In this document: in pieces, positions 5,095 to 13,995 of the stretch
Layout of the letters: each line of letters begins with the position of its first letter
Numbering within the stretch: the stretch's first letter is position 1
From: a virus
Reading direction: 5' to 3' (one strand)
Length of the DNA: 26,336 nt
Virus record (IMG/VR): IMGVR_UViG_3300025438_000118
Location: 1 to 26,336 of that record
The notes under the pieces: model-generated
Told to the model about the DNA's origin: nothing
Databases searched by the model: none
What the model saw: only the letters and a program-made list of their open reading frames with translations
Position numbers and translations under genes: made by a program

Positions 5095-7122
5095 TTATGG
5101 GTAAACTAAAGCAATGCCAGAACCGACCACATTATTTGCAGCAATAACTAAGACGTTTGTCGCGCTAGCGTTTAAAAATACTGCCGCAGCGTTTGTTGCA
5201 GCAGTATTTAAATCAAGGAAAGCATTGCCAGAAATAATGCCGTCTTTAGTTGTAGCGGCTGTAAAGATTAAATATCTGTAATCATTAGTGGAAAATATGT
5301 TTCCTGTGACGGAAAACCCAGTAATATCAACCCCAAATTGCAAACAATTGATATTAACGCTCGTAGTTGTTGTCCCTACGTTTTTAAATGTGTTATTTGC
5401 AACATTTAACTGGCTGCAATACTCAATGTCTAAACAAGCTGCGCCTATTTGTTCGAAATTATTATTGATTAACCTAACAGCTTTGTCATAATTATCAACA
5501 GAATAAACACCAAACCTTGCATCTCTAATTGTGTTATTAGTGATGTTGCAAAAATCAACACCCTCAACTGTGATATTGTACGATGTTGCGTTGGGCGTAG
5601 CTGCTGGCTTGCTTAAAAAGCAACCGTCTACTAAACAATATTTTGTTGTTCGTAATCGCATATAGCGATGGTGCTTAAAAACACTATTTAAAACTTGTAT
5701 TTGATTACACAACTGTGGGTAAAAATATTCTCTTGTATGAGTGACATTATCTGAATACATTTTGATATTTTTAAAAATACCTATGTCTAGACCCGTAATA
5801 CCAAAGATTAAACCTGTTGAGTGATTGTTAGCGTCAACTTCAAAGCCATTGACAAGGACGGATGCTTTATGGTCAAAACCATTCCAAACTGGCGACGCGT
5901 TAACGCCAGAGCTTACAGCATCGGCAGAAAAGCCACCTTCGCCAGTTATAAAACAGTCGGCTACGGTAAAATCATAGCTTTCGTCTTGCGTCAAGTTTTG
6001 CGCATAGGTGTATCCGTAGTCACCAACAAATAAGTTGTAGCCAAGTGTCGTGCAATCAGCGTAACAGTTATCAACTACAACTCTGCCAGATGCTGCGAAT
6101 GTAAATCCTCTTAATGGTTTACTAAAACCAGACTTTTGATAAATCTTGCAATTGCGAATAGTAATGTTATTAGCGTGCCATGTTTGTGTTGGCAATGCTG
6201 GGAATAGGTTTGATGACCAATGCGCTGTGATGGCAAAGTTGGTAAAACCAGTCACTGCAACACCTTCAATTACAGTATCTTCTACATACCCGCTTAGGTA
6301 AATGCCTTTAACATTTTGACTACCGCTGATGTTAATCTCAATACTGCCGCTTGCAAAACAAAATTGCGTAATGCTTGGTGAAGCGGAATTTGATGCGTTA
6401 CCAAACTGAATACATGAGTTCTTGCTGCCATCCGTACCAAGAGAAGTGGCAGAAGCGTTAATAACAAAATCACCTCTTATGCCACTATTTATGGCTTCTT
6501 CAAAATAAAAACCACGCCCGTTTTGGCCAGAACAATCCATCTCAAATGTTGTACCATTAGCGACTTCAAGAGTAGTGTTGCTACCAAAAATAACTTCACC
6601 CACAATTTTGTATGTGCCAGACGGTACGAAAATCTGGCCGCCAGCATTTGCGGCCAATTGAAAAGCAGCCGTATCGTTTGCAACCCCATCACCCACAGCC
6701 CCGAAGTCCTTGACACTCACAATCTCCCGCAACTTCGTCTGCACCGTAGTAGCCACAGCCCCAGTGCCTGCGGGGTCATAAATAACAGTACTTGCATTGA
6801 TGTCACCGATAACTACATCGCTATAACGCTCAGTAGCAGCAGGCGCAGAATAAACCACGCTGCCATTTTTATTCATTACCCTGATGCTGTAATCGCTGTC
6901 AACGTACAGACGCGCAGGCGTGCCGCTGTTGGCTGGGTAGCCGCCAAGCGTGCGGATGGGCTGCACTGCCACAATGGTTAGTGCTGCGTCCCAATAGACG
7001 GCAATGGGGTTGACTTGTGGGTCAAGGTTAGCTGTGCCAATCCAGACGTAACCGGCTTCAAGCGGCTGGCCGTCAATGTCGGTAAAAATTGGGAATGGGC
7101 TGGATACTGATAGTGCGGACAT
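5095..7122 (-). CDS. Tailspike with P22-type head-binding domain and beta helix
   Basis: A 675-residue protein, close to the 667 of P22 gp9, with AGGAG before the ATG. Residues 1-115 match the P22 head-binding domain pattern: PFPIFTDIDGQPLEAGYVWI, then DAALTIVAVQPIRTLGGYP, then GTPARLYVDSDYSIRV. Such a domain trimerises and attaches to the portal-proximal tail. Residues 136-154 (VSVKDFGAVGDGVANDTAAF) are the typical opening of the pectate-lyase-like right-handed beta helix. The rest carries many short NN and NIT turns typical of coils. P22 gp9 hydrolyses O-antigen; the active-site residues here cannot be placed from sequence alone. It is the main receptor-recognition candidate and its gene position matches P22. 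Confidence 0.9.
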   Translation of the reverse strand: MSALSVSSPFPIFTDIDGQPLEAGYVWIGTANLDPQVNPIAVYWDAALTIVAVQPIRTLGGYPANSGTPARLYVDSDYSIRVMNKNGSVVYSAPAATERYSDVVIGDINASTVIYDPAGTGAVATTVQTKLREIVSVKDFGAVGDGVANDTAAFQLAANAGGQIFVPSGTYKIVGEVIFGSNTTLEVANGTTFEMDCSGQNGRGFYFEEAINSGIRGDFVINASATSLGTDGSKNSCIQFGNASNSASPSITQFCFASGSIEINISGSQNVKGIYLSGYVEDTVIEGVAVTGFTNFAITAHWSSNLFPALPTQTWHANNITIRNCKIYQKSGFSKPLRGFTFAASGRVVVDNCYADCTTLGYNLFVGDYGYTYAQNLTQDESYDFTVADCFITGEGGFSADAVSSGVNASPVWNGFDHKASVLVNGFEVDANNHSTGLIFGITGLDIGIFKNIKMYSDNVTHTREYFYPQLCNQIQVLNSVFKHHRYMRLRTTKYCLVDGCFLSKPAATPNATSYNITVEGVDFCNITNNTIRDARFGVYSVDNYDKAVRLINNNFEQIGAACLDIEYCSQLNVANNTFKNVGTTTTSVNINCLQFGVDITGFSVTGNIFSTNDYRYLIFTAATTKDGIISGNAFLDLNTAATNAAAVFLNASATNVLVIAANNVVGSGIALVYP

Positions 7123-9480
7123 TTATGGGGTCTCCTGGTCAAATTGGCGCTCGGCTTGAAGGGACGATTGCAAATACTGGATTCGCGCGTCAAGCGTTTT
7201 AGGTAGTTTAACCGCATCAGCAAACTTTTGAAATGCTGGTGAAGCGGCTGTTTTTCGAACAGTGGCTGCGCTTGGTGCTCCCTTGGTTGCGGCTTCAATG
7301 GCAAGTTTCTGGAATCCCTCATCAGCAAACAGCTTTCCTGCCGCTTTTACTCGGTCTTCAGCGCCTTGCGACATAAATTTAATAATGTCTGGTGCAACCA
7401 ATCCACCGCCTGGAATAAAGCCGGTTGCTGCTGTTGCGGCTCGCTGCGTGATGCTGCTTTCCATGACTTTGCCAATTAGACCTTCGGCATTTGCAAATGC
7501 TTGATTTGCTTTACCAGTGGTCAAGACATTGGCTCTAGCATCAGTAATCCGTTTGGAGACCTCAAACAGGTCACGCAAAACAACAGACGAATCTTTACCA
7601 AGCGTGTCCACGATAATCTTATAGACTGGTGGGTTGGCTCGTAGCTTTGGGTAGATTGTTGCAAACTCTGAGAAACCAAAGCCACCTTTTTCAGCGCCTC
7701 TGGCAGAGCGTGTAACAGATGCCAGTGCAGTGGCTATTGTTTCTTTGCGTAGGTCTTCTGGTACTGTCTTGAGTAGGCGGTTAAAATCGCCAGCGTCTCC
7801 CTTAGCAGCGCCAGTGATGGCGGTACGCATTTTATTGGCAATGCTGCCTTCGATGTCTTGGCCAAACGCATTGACAATACGCTTGCCTAATGCTCGCTCT
7901 TTGGCGTAAATAAGGTTAGCTCCACGCAGTTGCTTGCGCAATTCCTCGCCACCAATATTACCCACGTTTGTCAGCTGGTCATCAGCAAGTGCGGCATAAA
8001 GACGCTTGAGATCTGCCTCGGCCATGCTGCCGTAGGGCGACTCCATATTATTAAGCGCCTTGCCAATCAATCCTTTTTCGCGTTTAAGTAGCCCATAGGT
8101 CACATTACCGCGCTCAATCATGTTGGCCAACTTGCGCTCGGCTGCTGACATGCCTTTGTCGGTGACTTCGGCTTTAATAGCGTCTAGCGTTGCTTTGAGC
8201 TTTGGCAGGTCAACCACCGATGTCCTTGGCACCACTGCGTCAACCGCATCGTAAACTTTGCCAGCCTGCGCGTTAAGGGATGAACGAGTCGCTGTCAGCG
8301 AGTCCTTGATCTTTTGCGAGACCACGCCAGGCGCAACAGCACCTTCAACAAAAGTTGCATCAAACTGCTTGATTACATCGTCAGCTTTGTCAACAGCCTG
8401 TGTAACAGTGTTGCGCCAGCCTGCTTCAGCCTCGCCGCCGGCTACTGAGCGTGTTAGCCCTGCGGCTGCTCGGACTTGCGGGTTGTCACTAAATACGTCG
8501 GCAGGCAGTTCAATGCCAAGTCGCTGGGCTGCTTCTTTGGCCGCCACGTTGACTTGAGCAAGGTCGGCCAGCCGGTTTCTTGCGCCAGCAGAGCCGAATC
8601 CGGTGCCTGCTGCTTTTTGAACAAGATTATTGACAGATTCTTCGGTGACTTCTGCAACGATTGGAGCAACTGCTGGTGCAGCTGGCGCCACTGGAATCTC
8701 TGGGACTGCTGGCGCTACCTCTGGCATTGCCATGCCCGTTGGTGCTACTGGGGCACCAGCCGCTGGTATTGGCATAGGTGCGCGGCCTGTGGCGCTCTGT
8801 ACGCCTCTTTTTACAGCCTGCACAACCGGAGGTACTCGCTCAATAATCTGCCCTGCTGGGCCTGTGATGGCTGCCACGCCAACGTCTGTAGGGCTGAATT
8901 CTCCACCAGTTGCAGCTTGCGTTCCCTCGATAACTGCTTGTGTCGCACCCGCACCAATAAATGCGCCTGGGATGGTTGCTGCTCGGCCTGCTGGCGTAAA
9001 GGCTGCAAGAGCACCTATAGCTCGTGGCGCATCGCCCATCGTAAGACCTGGTGGGATGGCATATTCCTGATTGTCAACTGACGAGCGCATCAAGTAATTG
9101 CCTTTAGCATCTTGACGAACCTGTACACCAGGAAAATTAGATTGCAGAATCTGCACCGTTTCCTTGGGGTTGCTCATAAGCGTGCCAAGCGCCGTTTTAA
9201 AGGATGCCACGCTCATTTGATTGAGTTCTGGCATTGATGTCCACTCTGGCAGAGTTTGGGTCTCTGGGGTTGCGCGTGCGCTTCCTGTGACCGACTCAGC
9301 AATACCTTCAAAAAACCCCATTTCTGGTTGTGGCTCTGGCGCTGAAGCCTCTAAAGCAGCAGGCCCACCACCGGCACGAATTGACGCAACCCGCGCTTTT
9401 AAGTCGGCTGAGTCTGGCGCAACATCATCTGGAATGTTGTTGATTGTGATGCCATCTTTTGTCGTGATGGAATATGCCAT
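7123..9480 (-). CDS. Large ejection (internal virion) protein, gp16-like position
   Basis: The start is set at 9480 (MAYSITTKDGITINNI) rather than the longer frame, because the preceding gene ends at 9482 and GGTGG lies upstream. Product 785 residues. A polar N-terminus is followed by a Gly/Ala-rich hydrophobic stretch near residues 150-190 (IGALAAFTPAGRAATIPGAF), a possible membrane-active segment. An Ala/Pro-rich linker lies near 233-275 and a long helical charged C-terminal half follows. Gene order gp7, gp20, gp16, gp9 in P22 places it as gp16, a protein ejected with DNA to cross the envelope. P22 gp16 is 609 residues, so this one is longer. No lytic transglycosylase motif is visible. Confidence 0.72.
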   Translation of the reverse strand: MAYSITTKDGITINNIPDDVAPDSADLKARVASIRAGGGPAALEASAPEPQPEMGFFEGIAESVTGSARATPETQTLPEWTSMPELNQMSVASFKTALGTLMSNPKETVQILQSNFPGVQVRQDAKGNYLMRSSVDNQEYAIPPGLTMGDAPRAIGALAAFTPAGRAATIPGAFIGAGATQAVIEGTQAATGGEFSPTDVGVAAITGPAGQIIERVPPVVQAVKRGVQSATGRAPMPIPAAGAPVAPTGMAMPEVAPAVPEIPVAPAAPAVAPIVAEVTEESVNNLVQKAAGTGFGSAGARNRLADLAQVNVAAKEAAQRLGIELPADVFSDNPQVRAAAGLTRSVAGGEAEAGWRNTVTQAVDKADDVIKQFDATFVEGAVAPGVVSQKIKDSLTATRSSLNAQAGKVYDAVDAVVPRTSVVDLPKLKATLDAIKAEVTDKGMSAAERKLANMIERGNVTYGLLKREKGLIGKALNNMESPYGSMAEADLKRLYAALADDQLTNVGNIGGEELRKQLRGANLIYAKERALGKRIVNAFGQDIEGSIANKMRTAITGAAKGDAGDFNRLLKTVPEDLRKETIATALASVTRSARGAEKGGFGFSEFATIYPKLRANPPVYKIIVDTLGKDSSVVLRDLFEVSKRITDARANVLTTGKANQAFANAEGLIGKVMESSITQRAATAATGFIPGGGLVAPDIIKFMSQGAEDRVKAAGKLFADEGFQKLAIEAATKGAPSAATVRKTAASPAFQKFADAVKLPKTLDARIQYLQSSLQAERQFDQETP

Positions 9481-9481
9481 A

Positions 9482-10786
9482 TTAGTAATCCACCGTAACG
9501 TTGCGGTTCGAGCCTGTGCCAGTTTCTTGGCCAAACACGTTTTCAGGATTCAGCTTGTAGTTTTTTACCACAAGGCCCAAGTCTCTCTTTTCTTGCGCTG
9601 CTTTGTCTTTGGCAGAATTCAAATACTTTTTAGATAAATCAACGTATTCCAAACGCTGTTTAGGGCTGAGCAATTGTCCGCTTTGCGCCTTTTCCAGTCT
9701 GTTTTGTAATTGAGTGAAAAGACCAGCCGTGTCTCGGGCAGTGGCAAATTCTGACTCGCGCACAACTGAGCCAGGGTCAAGCATTTTCATGAATGAAGTG
9801 ATAAGCGCAATGTCGCCTGGACCGTTGGCAGACTTGGACGACGATTCAATATTTCCAAAAGTACCCTGCAACTCTCCATAAACTTTGTTGCGGACTTGAT
9901 ATTCTTTGCGGATTTTTTCTTCTTGAGCAAACTTTTCCTTGGGGTCAACACCGCCAGACGCTTTAAGTGCTTCAAGTTGAAGTGCGGCTTGTTGAGTATC
10001 AACGCCAAGTTTTCTTGTTTGAGCTAGGGCTGAGCCAGTTTGTGCTTTTGTTAAGCCAAGGGCTGCAGCGTCTTGCTCAAGTTTGTTAAGTGCTGCGCGC
10101 TCTGCATATTTAAGATCTATCTTAGCTTTGTTGGCGTTTGCTGTGGCGAGTGCGGCTTCTGCTGCGGCTTGTTCTGGTGCATTTTGCGCGTTGGCTACTG
10201 CTGTTGTAGCGTCTGCGATAGCTTTGTCTTGGGCTGCTTGGCCGGTAGCTTGAGACAAACGAGCCTTGACCGACTTTTCATAACGATCAGGGTCTAAGAT
10301 TGTCAGCGCCATATTAACGCCAGCTTGAGCAGCCTTTGTGTTGCCAGACTCTAGTGCGGCAAACACTTGGTCATAAATCTGGGTCGGCTCGCCTACGTTC
10401 TTTTTGGCCGCAATGATGGTTTTAAGTTGTTCCATCGCAACTGTTGGATTGTTGTTTTCCAAAGCCATCGAAACAGAAAAGCCTTGCTTGAATTCATTGG
10501 TCAAGCGTTCTTCGCCAAAACTTTGGCGGGCTGACTCAAGGGCTTGCCGTTGTTGCGGATAAGTAAGAATCAACTTATTAAATGAACTCTGCGTTGGGTT
10601 GGCTAATGCATTTTGCAGGTCGGTAGCGTATTGCGCTTTTATAGTCGCGGCTTCTTCTTGTCTAGCTTGCTCTTGCGTGCGTTCTCTGCGTTGAGCCACG
10701 GCTTGCCCAAACCCTGCAAAAGCAGGGGTAAGATCAACCATCTGCGATGCGTAATTAATTGGTGCTTGTAGTGGATTGATGGCCAT
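9482..10786 (-). CDS. Ejection protein, gp20-like position, coiled coil
   Basis: A 434-residue protein (P22 gp20 is 471) with AAGG before the ATG. It opens MAINPLQAPINYASQMVDLT and QAVAQRRERTQEQARQEEAA, then is mostly helix rich in Ala, Gln, Glu and Lys. Long heptad-like stretches occur in the middle (AVANAQNAPEQAAAEAALAT, then KIDLKYAERAALNKLEQDAA). The FMKMLDPGSVVRESEFATAR segment is a recognisable motif of phage internal and structural proteins. Position between the gp7-like and gp16-like genes supports a role among proteins packaged inside the capsid and ejected to form a channel. Assignment is by order and composition. Confidence 0.7.
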   Translation of the reverse strand: MAINPLQAPINYASQMVDLTPAFAGFGQAVAQRRERTQEQARQEEAATIKAQYATDLQNALANPTQSSFNKLILTYPQQRQALESARQSFGEERLTNEFKQGFSVSMALENNNPTVAMEQLKTIIAAKKNVGEPTQIYDQVFAALESGNTKAAQAGVNMALTILDPDRYEKSVKARLSQATGQAAQDKAIADATTAVANAQNAPEQAAAEAALATANANKAKIDLKYAERAALNKLEQDAAALGLTKAQTGSALAQTRKLGVDTQQAALQLEALKASGGVDPKEKFAQEEKIRKEYQVRNKVYGELQGTFGNIESSSKSANGPGDIALITSFMKMLDPGSVVRESEFATARDTAGLFTQLQNRLEKAQSGQLLSPKQRLEYVDLSKKYLNSAKDKAAQEKRDLGLVVKNYKLNPENVFGQETGTGSNRNVTVDY

Positions 10787-10795
10787 GTTTTTGCC

Positions 10796-11416
10796 TTAAA
10801 ACGATGCGATTGTTTTGCCAATTTGCAGCGCATCGCCAAATGCCTGCCTGTTTACATTGCCCCTGGCGATTTGACCGCCTGCAATAGCTTGGCCTTGATT
10901 GGCTAAAAGATTTGCAATATTGCTTGCAGAAGACATGCCTTGCGATGCTTGTCCGGCTGCCGACGCTTGGCCCAACGCAGAAAGACCACCAAGGCGACCG
11001 TATTGCTGCTCGATAAGCGCGTTCAGCATTTGTGGCCGGAACTGTGCAAGCGCAGCTTGAGTGTTGCCGCCACGTAAACCGCCTGTGGCTGATGCGTTTT
11101 GCAAGATAGCATTTTCACCTTGCTGCGTAAGTGACTGAAAAAATGGAGATTGCTCAAAGCCTGAGATTGCTTGTTGCTGCGCCTCCTGCCCCTGTAATCC
11201 AATCAAAGCCTGCTGGCCACCTAGCGCACCCTGCCCTGCAGTAACATAAGGTGCCATGAGTTCAACTAATGCGTCAAACTGTCTGCGCTGCTCGTCTATA
11301 CCAGCTTGCGATGCTGCTGCCTGTGTTCGGCCTGCGGCTTCTGCTGCTTTTCCAGCTTGCTTTGCGCCGGTGATGCCTCCAACCACGTCACCAATTACGT
11401 CTCCAATAAAACTCAT
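10796..11416 (-). CDS. DNA transfer / ejection protein, gp7-like
   Basis: A 206-residue protein (P22 gp7 is 229) with GGAG seven bases before the ATG. It begins with a glycine-rich hydrophobic helix (MSFIGDVIGDVVGGITGAKQ), then Ala/Gln-rich helices. A typical segment of P22 gp7 and related DNA transfer proteins follows: SPFFQSLTQQGENAILQNAS, ATGGLRGGNTQAALAQF, YGRLGGLSALGQASA. These proteins leave the capsid with the DNA and help it cross the periplasm. Its stop overlaps no other gene; ten bases separate it from the gp20-like gene. Confidence 0.82.
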   Translation of the reverse strand: MSFIGDVIGDVVGGITGAKQAGKAAEAAGRTQAAASQAGIDEQRRQFDALVELMAPYVTAGQGALGGQQALIGLQGQEAQQQAISGFEQSPFFQSLTQQGENAILQNASATGGLRGGNTQAALAQFRPQMLNALIEQQYGRLGGLSALGQASAAGQASQGMSSASNIANLLANQGQAIAGGQIARGNVNRQAFGDALQIGKTIASF

Positions 11417-11871
11417 AATGTGCTCCAGTCTTGCCGAGTCATGCCCAGCACATAAACGTCTTTAATGATGCCGCCCTGCACACAAGCGTGTCGGCGTGTG
11501 CCTTCGTGCTTCATACCAAGTTTTATGCAGTAATTCTTTGCCGACTCTAAGCCTTCAATAATGTAAGCGGTCACGCGCAAAATAGGTTGGGCAAATGCCC
11601 ATGCTAGGAAAGCGCGGCCAAGAGCGCGAGAGTGCTTAATGGCAGCTTTGTGCAAAAGCGAATGTAGCTCCAACTCAATGCTTGAGAAACGGATGGCCAT
11701 AAATGCGCCAACAAAGTGACCGCCTACGGTTGCACTTAAATATGTAACGCTCGGATGGTCAATAGGCGCGGCTGGACGTTGGTCGTGACCCACTTTTGTG
11801 ATGTAGGAATCAGAGTAAACCTCTTGCAAGTGCGCTGCTGTGATTCCTTCAGTGATGGCCGCGTTCAACAT
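11413..11871 (-). CDS. gp14-like GNAT-fold protein (DUF2824-like)
   Basis: A GNAT-like domain of 152 residues. The frame is open to an ATG at 11937, but the start at 11871 (MLNAAITEGITAAHLQEVYS) has GGAG seven bases upstream while the outer ATG has none. The order of strand, helix and strand suits the acetyltransferase fold: HPSVTYLSATVGGHFVGAFM, then HSLLHKAAIKHSRALGRAFL, and ESAKNYCIKLGMKHEGTRRH near the end, which is the typical second half of a GNAT. P22 gp14, a head-completion protein with a GNAT-like fold (DUF2824), occupies the same place before gp7. Whether it binds acetyl-CoA is unclear because the canonical Q/RxxGxG/A loop is not obvious. The stop overlaps the gp7-like start. Confidence 0.72.
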   Translation of the reverse strand: MLNAAITEGITAAHLQEVYSDSYITKVGHDQRPAAPIDHPSVTYLSATVGGHFVGAFMAIRFSSIELELHSLLHKAAIKHSRALGRAFLAWAFAQPILRVTAYIIEGLESAKNYCIKLGMKHEGTRRHACVQGGIIKDVYVLGMTRQDWSTL

Positions 11872-11949
11872 GTTTTCTCCGTAGTCGGAAAGAGTTGCTG
11901 GCGGCTCTGATGACTCAGCGCCTTTATTGTCGCACATTTCAGCATTTGG

Positions 11950-12345
11950 TCAATCTTCATACTCTCGGTCTTCCCATGCTTGGCAAACACGCATGTCGTT
12001 ACAGATAAAGTCCAGCTTTTCGCAGTGGCCACGAAAGCCTGCGCCCTTGTCGTAGGCAGCAAGGGGGATGCGCTCGATGCGAACCTGTGCCATTAGGCTG
12101 TTGTCATAGTAACCGCAGTTGGAGCAGTGCTTGCGTCTGGCCTCCTTTTCATCGGATTGCATAGCTTCTGCTAGACCTGCGTAGAACTCCTTATTTGCGC
12201 CTGGCTCGTTGGTGGGCACCTCGGGGCCGTAGTTCCAATCCTCCACCGCAATGACGTAGTTCTTCTTGTTTTCTGCGTTGGTGATGAATGCCTCATCCAT
12301 CGGCAGGCCGGTAAAGCCCTTGGGAATCATCATAAAGTCTTTCAT
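11950..12345 (-). CDS. Cysteine-rich protein, possible metal or Fe-S binding
   Basis: A 131-residue protein with AAGGA before the ATG. Five cysteines gather in the C-terminal half: C74 and C77 (CSNCGYY), C108 (GHCEK), C115 (DFICND) and C121 (RVCQAWE). The arrangement CxxC...G.C...C.....C..W resembles small high-potential-iron-sulfur-like phage proteins often found in head-tail regions; zinc is an equal alternative. The first 70 residues are acidic and unstructured-looking apart from EFYAGLAEAMQ. It lies between the small beta protein and the gp14-like gene, an insertion relative to P22. Confidence 0.62.
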   Translation of the reverse strand: MKDFMMIPKGFTGLPMDEAFITNAENKKNYVIAVEDWNYGPEVPTNEPGANKEFYAGLAEAMQSDEKEARRKHCSNCGYYDNSLMAQVRIERIPLAAYDKGAGFRGHCEKLDFICNDMRVCQAWEDREYED

Positions 12346-12357
12346 CGGGCAGTTCCT

Positions 12358-12690
12358 TTAAGTTACTTCGCGGCCAGATGCGCGAATGGTCAGCGCTGTT
12401 GCTGTGCCTGTGGTGCTGATAAATCCGCCGGTTGCCAAGACTTGGCCTACTAGCTCGGGGAAAGTGTAAGTTTCATCAGGGGCAATGGCTCGGCTGTCAA
12501 CAATCAGGTTGGCTGCGCCCGCTGTACCGCCGCTGCTGACCAAGTTTACGCTGATAAGAGCATTGCTAGCCGTTGTGTTGGTAGCTGTGAACTTGTCAAT
12601 GATAGCTGTGGCATTAACAACTGTGTATTGAGTGGTTTGCGCGGCCTCCATTTGCTTTGAGCCGATGAGGGGTTTTACTGTAACGGTCAT
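12358..12690 (-). CDS. Small beta structural protein, 110 residues
   Basis: GAGGA lies before the start. The protein is rich in Thr, Ala, Val and Ile with clear alternating strands: FTATNTTASNALISVNLV, then ANLIVDSRAIAPDETYTFPE, then GGFISTTGTATALTIRASGR. The pattern DETYTFPELVGQVLATGG is familiar from small phage structural proteins of beta-sandwich type that are usually uncharacterised. It could be a decoration or tail accessory protein. It has no catalytic motif, cysteine or membrane segment. Confidence 0.65.
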   Translation of the reverse strand: MTVTVKPLIGSKQMEAAQTTQYTVVNATAIIDKFTATNTTASNALISVNLVSSGGTAGAANLIVDSRAIAPDETYTFPELVGQVLATGGFISTTGTATALTIRASGREVT

Positions 12691-12699
12691 AATTATCCT

Positions 12700-13995
12700 C
12701 TATTGTTGAACTTGCGTAACTTCTATTACCACAGCAGGTGCTACTGGTGCAAAGGCTGTAGCGGGTACGTTGTCAAGTGTAACGTTTGTGCTGTCGGCAG
12801 CATAGACTAACTCTACATATCCGTTTGCTGCCAATGATACGGCTTCAGCTACAGATAGCGGAGTATATGCGCCATTCACGCTCACCGTAACAATCCGCGC
12901 CGAGTCTGGAATGTTTGTGCCGTTTTTGCGAAACCAAACCCAAATGTTTTTGTCTGTCCCAGAATTACTGCTAAATTGCAATGTTGCCGTAAATTGATAC
13001 AGTCCTGACTGTGGCACAACAATCCTTGATGCGGGTGTGCCTAAAACGACACCGTTACCATTTCTGGTTACATCAAAAACAATTGGGTATGCTGTGTTTA
13101 TTACCGCTGGGCTAGTGTCCGTTTCTAGCGCAAAGATGCCGTAATATTGCATTTGAGCAATGGTAGGTCGCACAAAGATGACACCCGTCGTTGCATTTGA
13201 CACAATACAAGCGGCAATCGGTATGACGTTATCTGGTGCTGTAGGCTTAACATTAGTTAACCCACCCGCAACAGTAGGGGAGACGTAAAGAATATCACCC
13301 ACGCTGAATGCACTGGTATTAAGGTCACGAACAAAGCCGAACGTTACGCAGTACCCTTTCTCACCTGAATCGGGTAAGTCATGCGTCATGATGCCCAAAA
13401 TATTAAGACTTGGTTGTGTTCCATTAGCCAAATAAGGAGCAACTAAAACCGCGTTAGCAGTCGCCCCTGCAAAGCCCACGGCTGTACCATTGGTAATCGT
13501 GACCCCAGTAGTGTTGCCAACACGGGCGTATTGTTCTTGCCCGATCTGTTGGGTAACACCGTAATCCATACCCAAGTTAAGCGTCTGGTCTGTATTATTC
13601 CAACCCATTCGCGCAATCTTACGAGCAAAAGGTGCACCTAATTCAAAGTCAACGTAATCAGCTTCTACACTGTTGTTGTTTTCAATAACAGGCGCTGTGC
13701 TTAACAGGTCTAATTTATTTGCTATGCGCTCAAGTGTGTCTAATGTTTGCGTAGCCTTTTGATCTGCAATGCTTGAATCTATTGCTAATGATTGCTTAAT
13801 AGCTTGTATTAAGGCTAAAGCCTCATTAGCAGAGGCTTGAGAATTACCTGCTTGGATGCTAATGCCTGTGGTGTCGCTGGATGGCGCAACCTCATCAACA
13901 ATTTCAAACAGCTTTTCAAACTGCTTGATCTGCTCCTGATTTTTCAGGAACGTGGCAAACTGGTCGCGGGTGAGATTTATCTTTTGTGTTGCCAT
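12700..13995 (-). CDS. Needle candidate: coiled coil plus C1q/TNF-like C-terminal domain
   Basis: A 431-residue protein starting in TAATG with the gp10-like stop. Residues 1-38 form a helix (NLTRDQFATFLKNQEQIKQF in part) and residues about 52-100 form a second helical stretch (ALALIQAIKQSLAIDSS, DTLERIANKLDLLS). Then comes a beta domain common in phage fibres (YGVTQQIGQEQYARVGNTTG; VRDLNTSAFSVGDILYVSPT). The last 140 residues match a C1q/TNF-like jelly roll (VPQSGLYQFTATLQFSSNSG; IWVWFRKNGTNIPDSA). P22 has gp26, the tail needle, directly after gp10, and the Sf6 needle ends in a TNF-like knob. Needle identity is inferred from place and layout; a trimeric fibre is the main alternative. Confidence 0.7.
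   Translation of the reverse strand: MATQKINLTRDQFATFLKNQEQIKQFEKLFEIVDEVAPSSDTTGISIQAGNSQASANEALALIQAIKQSLAIDSSIADQKATQTLDTLERIANKLDLLSTAPVIENNNSVEADYVDFELGAPFARKIARMGWNNTDQTLNLGMDYGVTQQIGQEQYARVGNTTGVTITNGTAVGFAGATANAVLVAPYLANGTQPSLNILGIMTHDLPDSGEKGYCVTFGFVRDLNTSAFSVGDILYVSPTVAGGLTNVKPTAPDNVIPIAACIVSNATTGVIFVRPTIAQMQYYGIFALETDTSPAVINTAYPIVFDVTRNGNGVVLGTPASRIVVPQSGLYQFTATLQFSSNSGTDKNIWVWFRKNGTNIPDSARIVTVSVNGAYTPLSVAEAVSLAANGYVELVYAADSTNVTLDNVPATAFAPVAPAVVIEVTQVQQ

Noticed and set aside
6523-6981. 152-codon plus-strand frame opposite the tailspike start
   Set aside because: The minus-strand frame shows the P22 head-binding domain and beta-helix opening; the plus-strand product looks random.
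8476-9081. Long plus-strand open frames (201 and 146 codons) opposite the gp16-like gene
   Set aside because: They lie fully inside a clear minus-strand gene, opposite its Ala/Pro/Gly-rich region, which naturally leaves other frames open. Products are low-complexity or Cys/Trp-rich with no domain.
11865-11960. 31-codon minus-strand frame (MKIDQMLKCATIKALSHQ...) between the Cys-rich and gp14-like genes
   Set aside because: It overlaps both neighbours and fills a gap, but the ribosome site is weak and the product is not protein-like; kept only as a possibility.
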